DNA of 64,000 nt from Candidatus Electrothrix aestuarii (lineage in GTDB: Bacteria; Desulfobacterota; Desulfobulbia; Desulfobulbales; Desulfobulbaceae), in assembly GCA_032595685.2 (NCBI GenBank), contig CP159373.1, forward strand, positions 1,881,001 through 1,945,000, written 5' to 3'. The number at the start of each line of letters is the position of its first letter. Position 1 is the first letter of the stretch. This document shows positions 9,146 through 16,809 of the stretch, piece after piece. Position numbers and translations under genes: made by a program. The notes below the pieces were generated by a model that did no database searches, was not told the DNA's origin, and saw nothing but the letters and a program-made list of their open reading frames with translations.

Positions 9146-10840
9146 ATGTTGTTACACGCCCTCCTGTTTCCATTATTCCTCATATTTTTCTACTGCCTGG
9201 GCGTCTCTTTTGTTTTCTTTCTATCAAAAATTAATAACGTAAAAAACAGAGAGAACACCCTGGTGACGGGCATCGGTGTCCGGGGATTTCTCGGCTTGCT
9301 CTTATTTGGCATGCTTGGTGTCGGCTTTAATTTTTTTCAGCCTCTCACATCAACAGTATTTCGAGCAAGCATTTTCTTCATAGCATTGTTGGGTGGTATA
9401 ATCTGTATAAAAAACAGAAGGCAATTGAACAAAATAGAGCTTTGCAGTTTTGTTGCCATATCTTGCATCCTTGCCATGTTGGCAGCTTCCATGAGATCTG
9501 GATATGATGGCGGACTCTACCACTTACCGCATCAAGTCTGGCTACGAACCGAACCTATAGTCGTTGGGCTTGCAAATCTCCATGGTCGTTTTGGTTTCAG
9601 TTCGCTGTACGAATATATGGGTGCGGCGTTATGGGTGAAGGATAATTTTATATTGCTTTCATACTTACAGGCATCCTTCATTGTGTTTTTTCTCTTATTT
9701 CTTATTGAACAATCACGAAATGCTGAGGGGGCTCATCAAGTCCTTCTGCTGGGGGTAGTTGCAAATTTTATAGTCTTTCATGATTATATATATGAAGAAA
9801 AAATAGACAAAGACTTAGCTCTTGAGCTTTGGTATACATATACTGACCTGCCTGCTGGAATTTTATTTACTGTAACCTTTCTTTATGGTCATTGGCTCGT
9901 CAGTCAAAAGTCCTCTGTACAACGGAACGAGTGGAGTATTTTTTCCCTCCTCCTTCTTGCTGCTCTCTTGCTAAAAATCTCTTCTGTTCCGCTTGTCTTG
10001 TGGTTTCTTTTTGTCGTATTGTACCGAATCGTATCGAAAAGGGATAATCCTTTCCCGGTTCTTATCAGTTTAGTGCTGCCAACGGGCTTTATGTTTGTCT
10101 GGTTTCTTAAAAATATAATCTCAACAGGATGTCTATTATATCCCCTGTCATCTTCTTGCATTGATGTTCCTTGGTCAGCGAAGATAAACGCTCTCAAGGA
10201 CGCTCAGTGGATTACCGCTTGGGCCCGACATCCAGGATCAGGACTCTATTCATTACAAGATAATGGTTGGTTTTTATCTTGGTGGTATCCTCACTATTAT
10301 CCTTTTTTAATCAAACTTCTACTTTCTGGAGGAGTTGTTGGAATATTATACGTTGGGATTGCGTTGCGAAGTAAGTTTGCCAGTGTTAAAGTGCTTGATA
10401 TTCGTTTTTGGGGAGCCGTAGGGGTGATGGCTCTTTCGTTGCTCTTCTGGTTTTGGAAAGCGCCAACTCCTCGATTTGGAATAGGAGTATTTTTTCTCTT
10501 TTTTCCGGTCGTATTTCTCTTCTTCTCTGGTTATGATTTTGACCTCTCTGTGAAAATTAATAAACCTATACAGGTAGCAGTTATTGTAGGACTGCTTTTT
10601 TTCTCTTTTTATATTGGAACTCCTTGGAAGAAAATATCTCAGCAAAACTTATTCTCCTTCAAAGCTATAACAGTGCCGACTCCGAAAACACAAGCTGATG
10701 TAACGTACGGAGTACGTGTTATAGGCGGAGATCAATGTTGGTTAAGCCCGCAATGTTCTCCTTATGATCGTCCTCCCTTGTCATCGTGGCATGGGGTTAA
10801 AACATTCTATAATTTTAATTATTATAAGAGTTCTCAATAG
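9146..10840 (+). CDS. Multi-pass membrane protein, GT-C glycosyltransferase-like (LIC_10190-type)
   Basis: This 564-residue protein has about a dozen hydrophobic segments. The first large extracytoplasmic loop carries [14 protein letters not shown] followed by [13 protein letters not shown], which I associate with the LIC_10190 family of envelope-polysaccharide membrane proteins. An acidic residue in the first periplasmic loop (YDGGLYH) is reminiscent of GT-C transferases that use polyprenyl-phosphate sugars. The gene immediately downstream encodes a polyprenyl-phosphate sugar synthase type GT2, which is the expected donor-making partner. Catalytic activity is therefore inferred from fold-like features and context, and the acceptor is unknown. 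Confidence 0.7.
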   Translation: MLLHALLFPLFLIFFYCLGVSFVFFLSKINNVKNRENTLVTGIGVRGFLGLLLFGMLGVGFNFFQPLTSTVFRASIFFIALLGGIICIKNRRQLNKIELCSFVAISCILAMLAASMRSGYDGGLYHLPHQVWLRTEPIVVGLANLHGRFGFSSLYEYMGAALWVKDNFILLSYLQASFIVFFLLFLIEQSRNAEGAHQVLLLGVVANFIVFHDYIYEEKIDKDLALELWYTYTDLPAGILFTVTFLYGHWLVSQKSSVQRNEWSIFSLLLLAALLLKISSVPLVLWFLFVVLYRIVSKRDNPFPVLISLVLPTGFMFVWFLKNIISTGCLLYPLSSSCIDVPWSAKINALKDAQWITAWARHPGSGLYSLQDNGWFLSWWYPHYYPFLIKLLLSGGVVGILYVGIALRSKFASVKVLDIRFWGAVGVMALSLLFWFWKAPTPRFGIGVFFLFFPVVFLFFSGYDFDLSVKINKPIQVAVIVGLLFFSFYIGTPWKKISQQNLFSFKAITVPTPKTQADVTYGVRVIGGDQCWLSPQCSPYDRPPLSSWHGVKTFYNFNYYKSSQ

Positions 10841-10854
10841 GATTACAAGATACC

Positions 10855-11589
10855 TTGGAAAATAAAAACGATACATTCAGGATACTCTCCATAGTGGTCC
10901 CTGTTTTTAACGAACAGGAGACCCTAAAAGAAGTAATAGAAAGAATCCAGGCTGTCCAGCTTCCTCTTGAAAAGGAAATAATCATCATTGATGATTGTTC
11001 GAGCGATGCCACGAAAGAGGTTATGGAGCAGGAGCTACAGCATATCAATGCGGTAAAGCTCTACCATCCGCAGAACTTAGGCAAGGGAGCTGCATTGCGT
11101 ACCGGTTTACGCGCCGCAACCGGTGACATTATATTAATACAAGATGCAGATTTGGAATACGATCCTGTAGATTATCCAAAGCTCTTACAGCCTATCCTTG
11201 CTGGAAAAGCTGATGTTGTGTACGGGTCTCGTTTTGTGGGCTCAGAGGCCCATCGAGTGCTTTATTTTTGGCATATGCTTGGGAATAAGATGTTGACCTT
11301 ATTGTCCAATATGGTGACAAATCTTAATTTAACCGACATGGAAACCTGCTATAAGGTTTTTCGTAAAGAAGTTATCGACAAACTGAGTTTGCAAGAAAAT
11401 AGATTTGGTTTTGAGCCAGAGGTTACAGCAAAAGTTTCGCGGCTTGGTTGCAGAATATATGAGGTCGGTATTTCTTATAGCGGAAGAACCTATAATGAAG
11501 GAAAAAAGATTGGTTGGCGAGACGGGTTGAGTGCTCTTCGCTGTATTATCAAATATTCATTACTCGAAAGAAAGAGCAAGGCTGAGTAA
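10855..11589 (+). CDS. Family 2 glycosyltransferase (DPM1-like polyprenyl-phosphate sugar synthase)
   Basis: The 244-residue GT-A-fold enzyme is predicted to transfer a sugar from a nucleotide donor onto polyprenyl phosphate at the cytoplasmic membrane face. [13 protein letters not shown] is the nucleotide-binding N-terminus, IIIDDCSSD holds the first acidic pair, and DADLEYDP is the D-x-D metal site. YGSRF and the late R-F-G-F-E-P-E-V motif are typical of this group. It has no C-terminal membrane segments. Translation appears to begin at a TTG (10855), since no ATG or GTG fits before the conserved start. It follows the GT-C-like membrane protein by 14 bases, so the two form a donor-synthesis/transfer pair. 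Confidence 0.88.
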   Translation: MENKNDTFRILSIVVPVFNEQETLKEVIERIQAVQLPLEKEIIIIDDCSSDATKEVMEQELQHINAVKLYHPQNLGKGAALRTGLRAATGDIILIQDADLEYDPVDYPKLLQPILAGKADVVYGSRFVGSEAHRVLYFWHMLGNKMLTLLSNMVTNLNLTDMETCYKVFRKEVIDKLSLQENRFGFEPEVTAKVSRLGCRIYEVGISYSGRTYNEGKKIGWRDGLSALRCIIKYSLLERKSKAE

Positions 11590-11664
11590 GAATTGAGCAT
11601 AGGCCCTCTCTTACCTTATTTTGTAACGAAGTGAGCGTATTTTTTCCAAATCAGGAGTATCAGA

Positions 11665-12507
11665 GTGAGAGTACAATTCATAAAGCATAAACGCGACAAA
11701 CAAGGTCGGACCGCCATATACCTCCTTTTCTGTCTCATAGCCTGTTCTTTCTTAAGCGGCTGCGGAGCCACTGAAGGCATGTTCGATAGCTGGTCTGTCT
11801 TTGGCTTTGGTGGAGAAAAAGAAGAGAAAATTGATTCAGCAGGGACATTGGTTACTCAGGGAATGAATGCCTATAAGGTCGGCAAGTACAGTACCGCGAT
11901 AGAGCATTTTCAGGAAATCAAGGACCGTTACCCTTTTAGCCCGGAAGCCCTTTTAGCTGAATTAAAATTGGCTGACTGCAAGTATTACAGCGAGAACTAC
12001 GAGGAAGCCAAGGAATTGTATAAGGACTTTGAGGAACAGCATCCTACCAATGAGGCGGTCCCCTATGTTATGTTTCAGATAGGCATGTGCGATTATTCCC
12101 GCACAGACAGTATTGATCGGGATCCCTCAGGTGCTCAGGATGCGATTAAATCTTTTTCCCGTTTGCTCCGTACCTACCCGGATTCTCCGTATACTCGGGA
12201 AGCCAAGGCAAGGATTCGGGCTGCTCGGGAATTTATAGTAAATCATGAGTACTACGTGGCGGTCTTTTATGTTCGGACGAAAAAATACGATCAGGCCAAA
12301 CATCGCCTGAAATATATCCTTACTATGTATCCGGATGCCGCTATTATCCCCAAGGCAAAAGTTTTGCAAGAACGGCTTGCAGCCGGTGACCCGCCTAAAT
12401 GGGGCCTGGACAGATGGCTACCAGATCTGAACCTGCCGAATTGGGATTTGTCTGGCGTGGGGATTGGTACCCAAGATGATGATATAGAAAGCCAGATCGG
12501 CCAATAA
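11665..12507 (+). CDS. bamD: Outer membrane assembly lipoprotein BamD
   Basis: A 280-residue lipoprotein of the BAM complex, which inserts beta-barrel proteins into the outer membrane. The signal peptide ends in the lipobox LSGC with Cys33 as the lipidated residue. TPR-like repeats follow (GMNAYKVGKYSTAIEHFQEI, RYPFSPEALLAELKLADCKY, FSRLLRTYPDSPYTREA), matching the BamD fold, and the length is normal. The GTG start has a CAGGAG site at good distance. The C-terminal tail (WLPDLNLPNWDLSG) is short and lineage-specific. The next gene encodes a secretion ATPase and begins about 15 bases after the stop. Confidence 0.88.
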   Translation: MRVQFIKHKRDKQGRTAIYLLFCLIACSFLSGCGATEGMFDSWSVFGFGGEKEEKIDSAGTLVTQGMNAYKVGKYSTAIEHFQEIKDRYPFSPEALLAELKLADCKYYSENYEEAKELYKDFEEQHPTNEAVPYVMFQIGMCDYSRTDSIDRDPSGAQDAIKSFSRLLRTYPDSPYTREAKARIRAAREFIVNHEYYVAVFYVRTKKYDQAKHRLKYILTMYPDAAIIPKAKVLQERLAAGDPPKWGLDRWLPDLNLPNWDLSGVGIGTQDDDIESQIGQ

Positions 12508-12522
12508 AGGGACTTGTACGCT

Positions 12523-14328
12523 ATGGGCTTGCTGAAGAGCGACAAACTCCTGGACCTGCTTATTTCTCAAAGGTTACTGACGGTAAAACAGAAACAGTTT
12601 GTCCTCCGTCATAAGGAACGGCAGACGCAGCAGCTGATTAAGCTTCAGGGGGGACATAAAGAGGCGGGGCGTGGATATCCTGATATGGTCGATATCCTTG
12701 CCTCATTGAAGCTGGAGATTCCAGGGAATAAGCAGCGAATTCTCTCGGAAGAGCTGATCATGCGGGCGGTGGGCCGTAAATTGGGCATTCCCTTTAAAAA
12801 GCTTGATCCTCTTGAGCTGGACATCGAGATTGTCACCAAGACCATTCCCCGTTCCTTTGCCATCAATCATCTGATCCTCCCCTTTGAGGTGCGCAACGGT
12901 GTGCTTCAGGTCGTGACCTACGACCCGGATAATAAGGCACCCTTGCAGGATATTGAGCAGGTCAACCAGACAGAGCTGAAGCCTTATCTGAGTACCCGCT
13001 CGGACATTAAGAAGATCCTGTCTGAGTTTTTTGGTTTTCAGCGCTCTATTACTGCGGCAGAAAGTCAGTTCTCCTCAGGAGGGGGGAGCTCAACCGTAGA
13101 TATCGGTAACCTGGAGCAATATGTTAAGCTTTCCAGTGCCCAGGAACTCAGTTCCACGGATCAGCATATCAAGGCGGCGGTCAATCATCTCTTCAACTAC
13201 GCGCTGGAGCAGCGAGCCAGTGATATTCACGTAGAACCAAAACGTGAGAGCTGCCTGATTCGTTACCGGATTGACGGTGTCCTGCATACCATCTATAAGT
13301 TGCCCAAGGCGGTGCATTCCGCTATTACTTCCCGTATTAAGGCCTTGGCTCGTTTGGATATTGCTGAAAAACGCAGGCCCCAGGACGGCAGAATCAAGAT
13401 AGGGCAAAAAGATGGTAAGGAGGCGGAACTTCGTGTATCAACTATTCCGGTCTCCTTTGGTGAGAAAACAGTTATGCGTATCCTGGATACCAATGTCATC
13501 TTTCAGGATCTTGATGAACTGGGGTTCTCCCAGCGCGATAAGGCGGTATATAATTCCTTCATCACTGCCCCGCACGGTATAGTCCTGGTCACCGGTCCTA
13601 CAGGAAGCGGTAAGTCTACCACCTTGTATTCCACCCTGAAGAAAATCGCCTCGCCGGAGATCAATATCATCACGGTGGAAGATCCGGTGGAGATGGTGCA
13701 TGAGGATTTTAATCAGATTTCCGTGCAGCCGCTGATTGACGTCACCTTTTCCACCATCCTGCGTAATATCCTGCGTCAGGACCCGGATGTAATCATGATT
13801 GGTGAGATCAGGGACTATGATACCGCGATCCATGCGGTGCAGGCCGCCCTGACTGGTCATCTGGTTTTTTCTACTCTGCATACCAATGATGCGGTTTCCA
13901 CGATTGTCCGTTTGCAGGACCTTGGTTTAGAGCCCTTCCTGATCGGTTCCACCATGCTCGGGGCCTTGGCTCAGCGCCTTGTTCGTAAAATCTGCCCTCA
14001 CTGTATCGAATCCTATCAGGCTGATACAGAGGAGCTGCAAAAAATGGGTTTCCCTGTGCAATCAGGGCACGGGACCATCGAGTTGAAACGAGGGAAAGGG
14101 TGTAAAGAGTGTCGCAAGACAGGGTATGCTGGCAGGATGGGTGTGTTTGAGGTCTTTCCCTTGACGGATAAGATCAAAAAGATGGTGGCGGACAAGGCCA
14201 CTGATGCCGAGCTCCGTCAGGTAGCTATTCGGGAGGGTATGACTACCCTGAACGAGGATGCCTGGCAGAAGGTACGGAATGGCCTGACCACTGTTGAGGA
14301 GGCCCTGCGAATTAGTGGGGATATGTAA
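12523..14328 (+). CDS. Type II secretion / type IV pilus assembly ATPase (GspE/PilB family)
   Basis: This 601-residue cytoplasmic hexameric ATPase powers pilus or pseudopilus assembly. An N-terminal MshEN/GspE_N-like domain precedes the motor domain, which has Walker A GPTGSGKSTT (about residues 358-367), the Asp box (VEDPVE), Walker B VIMIGEIRD and the His box TLHTNDA. Two CxxC pairs (CPHC at 491-494 and CKEC at 527-530) form the zinc knuckle found in extension ATPases and absent from PilT retraction ATPases. The ATG at 12523 is well placed after AAGGGA, better than the TTG at 12514. No other pilus or secretion genes are nearby, so GspE versus PilB cannot be settled here. Confidence 0.9.
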   Translation: MGLLKSDKLLDLLISQRLLTVKQKQFVLRHKERQTQQLIKLQGGHKEAGRGYPDMVDILASLKLEIPGNKQRILSEELIMRAVGRKLGIPFKKLDPLELDIEIVTKTIPRSFAINHLILPFEVRNGVLQVVTYDPDNKAPLQDIEQVNQTELKPYLSTRSDIKKILSEFFGFQRSITAAESQFSSGGGSSTVDIGNLEQYVKLSSAQELSSTDQHIKAAVNHLFNYALEQRASDIHVEPKRESCLIRYRIDGVLHTIYKLPKAVHSAITSRIKALARLDIAEKRRPQDGRIKIGQKDGKEAELRVSTIPVSFGEKTVMRILDTNVIFQDLDELGFSQRDKAVYNSFITAPHGIVLVTGPTGSGKSTTLYSTLKKIASPEINIITVEDPVEMVHEDFNQISVQPLIDVTFSTILRNILRQDPDVIMIGEIRDYDTAIHAVQAALTGHLVFSTLHTNDAVSTIVRLQDLGLEPFLIGSTMLGALAQRLVRKICPHCIESYQADTEELQKMGFPVQSGHGTIELKRGKGCKECRKTGYAGRMGVFEVFPLTDKIKKMVADKATDAELRQVAIREGMTTLNEDAWQKVRNGLTTVEEALRISGDM

Positions 14329-14346
14329 CGTTTCCTGAGCCTCTAC

Positions 14347-14814
14347 TTATGATCTGAGCGTTGCGATCAGCCTTTTGTAGTTGGAAAAATACTCCAAGGC
14401 ATGAAGGGCAGATGTGCAGACAATATCAGCTGCCAGCATTGCCTCTACCGAGGCACCTTCTCTTTGCACAAGCGCAATTCCCAATGCCGACTCTTTGAGC
14501 ATGAGTCGGTCATTTCTTCCATTACCGATGCATACGGTTGTCTTCGGATTAAGCTCCCTAATATACTTCAGTTTCCATTGGGCCTGATCTTCCAGTGGCG
14601 CTATGGTTACGTGGCAAGCGCAGCCTTTGAGTTGTTCTTCGACGACACCGAAGGTATCAGCAGTGATGACATGGATATCAAGATCCGTGATCTTGTTGAT
14701 AGCCTCTTTCACGCCGGGCAAGAGAACGCCGTCTACGGCTAAGGTGCCGTTGTAATCACAGACGATGGTGGCAACGGTGAGGACTCCGAAGTCAGGGATG
14801 ATGATTGCTTGCAT
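14347..14814 (-). CDS. HAD-superfamily hydrolase
   Basis: A 155-residue small HAD-type phosphatase-like protein with a minimal cap. Motif I is CDYNGTL with the nucleophilic Asp but Asn in place of the usual second Asp. Motif II is VITADT, and motif IV is GNGRNDRLML. The DYNGT form and the late K/G-N-G-x-N-D block resemble the soluble HADs related to P-type ATPase phosphorylation domains. A damaged second copy of its first 37 codons lies 870 bases upstream at 15586-15684, across the toxin/antitoxin-like pair. Substrate unknown. Confidence 0.8.
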   Translation of the reverse strand: MQAIIIPDFGVLTVATIVCDYNGTLAVDGVLLPGVKEAINKITDLDIHVITADTFGVVEEQLKGCACHVTIAPLEDQAQWKLKYIRELNPKTTVCIGNGRNDRLMLKESALGIALVQREGASVEAMLAADIVCTSALHALEYFSNYKRLIATLRS

Positions 14815-14834
14815 AAGGTTTCTTTAGATGCTGA
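14715..14834. repeat. Direct repeat copy A (5' end of intact HAD gene)
   Basis: About 120 bases covering the first 33 or so codons of the HAD gene and roughly 20 bases before its start are repeated in the same orientation at 15586-15704. The longest shared stretch includes the segment around CCGTTGTAATCACAGACG. The two copies bracket the PIN/antitoxin-like genes. Confidence 0.8.
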
Positions 14835-14854
14835 ACAGTCGTGCAGGGTGCATT

Positions 14855-15049
14855 TCATACATCTTTTTCATGGGTGTGGACAGCTTGCTTTGATTGCATC
14901 GGTTTCGGGCCGAAATGAACAAACTCCTTTTGTGATCTTTTTTCCTGCTTTCTCAGTGCTTCGCAAATTCTCTTCAAATCGTTATCGTATCGCGCTGCGT
15001 GCTCTGCGCGATACTTCCTGATTTCTTCGACAATAGGATCTTTAATCAT
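14855..15049 (-). CDS. Small antitoxin-like protein partnered with PIN protein
   Basis: A 64-residue polar, highly charged protein starting MIKDPIVEEIRKYRAEHAA. Short proteins with this D-P-I-V-E-E-I-R start are commonly encoded directly after PIN-domain genes and are presumed antitoxins. Its start codon overlaps the end of the PIN frame by four bases (ATGA-type), so it was evolved for coupled expression. The toxin-first order is the reverse of classical vapBC. The antitoxin frame is intact whereas the toxin has lost its start, so this may be a surviving antitoxin of a decaying module. No DNA-binding motif is evident. Confidence 0.6.
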   Translation of the reverse strand: MIKDPIVEEIRKYRAEHAARYDNDLKRICEALRKQEKRSQKEFVHFGPKPMQSKQAVHTHEKDV

Positions 15050-15519
15050 AATATATACCCCAATTCTTCAGGTGAACAAAGTTCCGGGCATTGATAGCCC
15101 AGTTCTTCAATGACGCGGCGAACATCTGCTTTCGTACTGGCGTTATTGATATGCTTGAAATTCCATGTAAGGAGAAAATCAATACCGTTGGCTGCCGCGA
15201 TACCTATGTGCAACGCATCCTCTTCGCTACCTGCCGGTACAGCTCGGGCTGTGACGAGTTGTTCGGCAATCACCTGAGCCTCTTCGGATAATGTCAGGTT
15301 TTTAATGCTTGATGTTACAGCCACCCGTCGAGCGGCAGCTTCCGGGTGACCTTGTCCGATTTCCTGCTCAACCAATTCGGAGACATACACCGCGAAGTGC
15401 TGTAGATTTTCAGCCCACCACGTCTCTGTAATGGTTTGCCGGGCAGCCTTTACCAAGTCATTGCTCGGACGTGCCGTGAGGTAACTGATAACCGATGATT
15501 CTATGTAGACTTTGGGCTT
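15046..15519 (-). pseudogene. PIN-domain toxin-like gene without its start codon
   Basis: The frame encodes a PIN-type ribonuclease-like protein. Its N-terminus reads KPKVYIESSVISYLTARPSN and it continues through EEDALHIGIAAANGIDFLLT to WNFKHINN, with the acidic residues expected in the PIN active site. In related proteins the first codon is ATG before K-P-K. Here that position (15520-15522, minus strand) is TAG, a stop. The next possible start, a TTG at 15456, would remove the first 21 residues including the first beta strand and its acidic residue. I therefore call it inactive. An unusual start (ATA/ATC) cannot be excluded. Confidence 0.65.
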
Positions 15520-15585
15520 CTAGCTTGATTATACCATATACGTCTTTATGCGGCTAACAACAGCTCATTAGAAGCATGTATCCCT

Positions 15586-15684
15586 CGGGAAGAATACGCC
15601 GTCTGTTGTTCAGGTTCCGTTGTAATCACAGACGATGGTGGCAAGGGTTAGGGTGCCGAAGTCAGGGATGGGGATTGTTTGCAT
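15586..15684 (-). pseudogene. Fragment of HAD hydrolase gene (copy B of direct repeat)
   Basis: Reading leftward from the ATG at 15684, the first 23 codons encode MQTIPIPDFGTLTLATIVCD plus YNGT, nearly the same as the intact HAD gene. A TGA then replaces the next codon, and the similarity fades after about 33 codons. The same ~20 bases upstream of the start are also kept. This is a truncated duplicate, not a functional gene. Together with copy A it flanks the PIN/antitoxin-like pair. Confidence 0.8.
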
Positions 15685-15725
15685 AAGGTTTCTTGAGGTG
15701 CTAACCATCCCGCATACTTAATACC

Positions 15726-15956
15726 TTAGAATGGTTTATCTATATTATCAATTGATTTGTCAATATTCTTAAAGACTTCTTCGATAGGTTTAGATGAGAA
15801 GGCTGAGAAAGACTTTCCGACACTTGGATCACCTATTGCTGTCCCGATAGCACCTGCCACACTACCAACTCCTATAACGGTAGCAAGACCCGCCACAGCA
15901 TTCACGGCCCGTAATCCGAATTTCATTCCCTTTACAAGCGTTCTTTTGGTGCTCAT
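15726..15956 (-). CDS. Small glycine-rich hydrophobic protein, unknown
   Basis: A 76-residue protein with a basic start (MSTKRTLVKGMKFGLR), a central Ala/Gly/Val-rich segment (AVAGLATVIGVGSVAGAIGTAI) that could span or associate with a membrane, and a Lys/Asp-rich tail (NIDKSIDNIDKPF). A GGAAG site lies nine bases before the ATG, which supports expression. I do not recognise the family. A small membrane-active peptide or a phage/toxin-like product is possible, but nothing proves it. It sits in the accessory stretch between the HAD remnant and the insertion sequence. Confidence 0.5.
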   Translation of the reverse strand: MSTKRTLVKGMKFGLRAVNAVAGLATVIGVGSVAGAIGTAIGDPSVGKSFSAFSSKPIEEVFKNIDKSIDNIDKPF

Positions 15957-16118
15957 CTATAATTACTTCCGAACATGCTATTATAGAGGATGAATTTCAT
16001 GCAGTTATTTCAGATTAACTTCTGCTCTCATCTGGAGGAAGAAGCTCGTTCAATGCAAAGCCGTATCCAAAACGTTCCATAGTAGCCTCGAATTAAATAA
16101 ATCCGATCCCTTTTCGCA

Positions 16119-16754
16119 TCATTTTTCTGCATAAATAAACCGTAGTACATTAAACCGATCAACTATCTCATACCAAGCCTTACCCAGTTCCTTCATAGCC
16201 GTTTTGCATTCTTTGCGCACATCCGAAAGGGTAGAAACATTTGGGTCAACCTCCCTTCCTTGTGCAATAGATTCTGCTGCAACTACTTGCCGATCTATGG
16301 TATTTTCTAAATGCTCAAGAAGTATTGAGGCCCGACTACAATAGGAACGACTATCACTCAGTCCTCCAACTACGAAATAGTTTGCAAGAGACTGAAGAAA
16401 TCTCCGCTCTGTTTCAGGAAGCTTGGTTCCTTGTTTTCCGTCAAGAAGAGTCTCGATAGCTGAAAGTTTCTCTCTGATAGGCAATAGCTCAATACGCCGC
16501 ATATGAAGATACTCAAGAGCTTCTGTCGGAGACCCTGTCCCTTGTGGGTCATTCCCTGGAAGGTCTGGGTCTATCTTCCTAACTTTCCACTCTAACTCAG
16601 TAAACATTTTGAGATAGTCGCTATGTACAGCGCGGAGTTCTTCAAAAGAAGGCTTATAAATTTCTTCATATCGAGCCTTCATTCGTTCGTCTTCAATCCG
16701 CACAAGCTCAATTATCCGGTCGGTTACATCAATCAGTGCATCAATCATGATCAT
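16119..16754 (-). CDS. Hypothetical helical protein adjacent to insertion sequence
   Basis: A soluble protein of about 211 residues, mostly charged helices (for example IELVRIEDERMKARYEEIYK and LLEHLENTIDRQVVAAESIA), with no recognised domain. The open frame extends upstream to a GTG at 16829, but that codon lies inside the terminal repeat of the IS1634-type element, so I chose the ATG at 16754. No clear ribosome site precedes either. The IS inserted only 62 bases before this start, so the gene's native promoter has probably been separated from it. Joining the two flanks of the IS meets a stop just upstream, so the insertion did not interrupt a longer version of this frame. Confidence 0.55.
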   Translation of the reverse strand: MIMIDALIDVTDRIIELVRIEDERMKARYEEIYKPSFEELRAVHSDYLKMFTELEWKVRKIDPDLPGNDPQGTGSPTEALEYLHMRRIELLPIREKLSAIETLLDGKQGTKLPETERRFLQSLANYFVVGGLSDSRSYCSRASILLEHLENTIDRQVVAAESIAQGREVDPNVSTLSDVRKECKTAMKELGKAWYEIVDRFNVLRFIYAEK

Positions 16755-16809
16755 AATGGGAGTTCGATTTTTGAGATAGCTAACACTGTAGAAAATAATC
16801 TCATTAAAC

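Noticed and set aside
15757-15993. Plus-strand frame opposite the 76-residue protein
   Set aside because: Antisense shadow; the minus-strand frame has the better ribosome site and composition.
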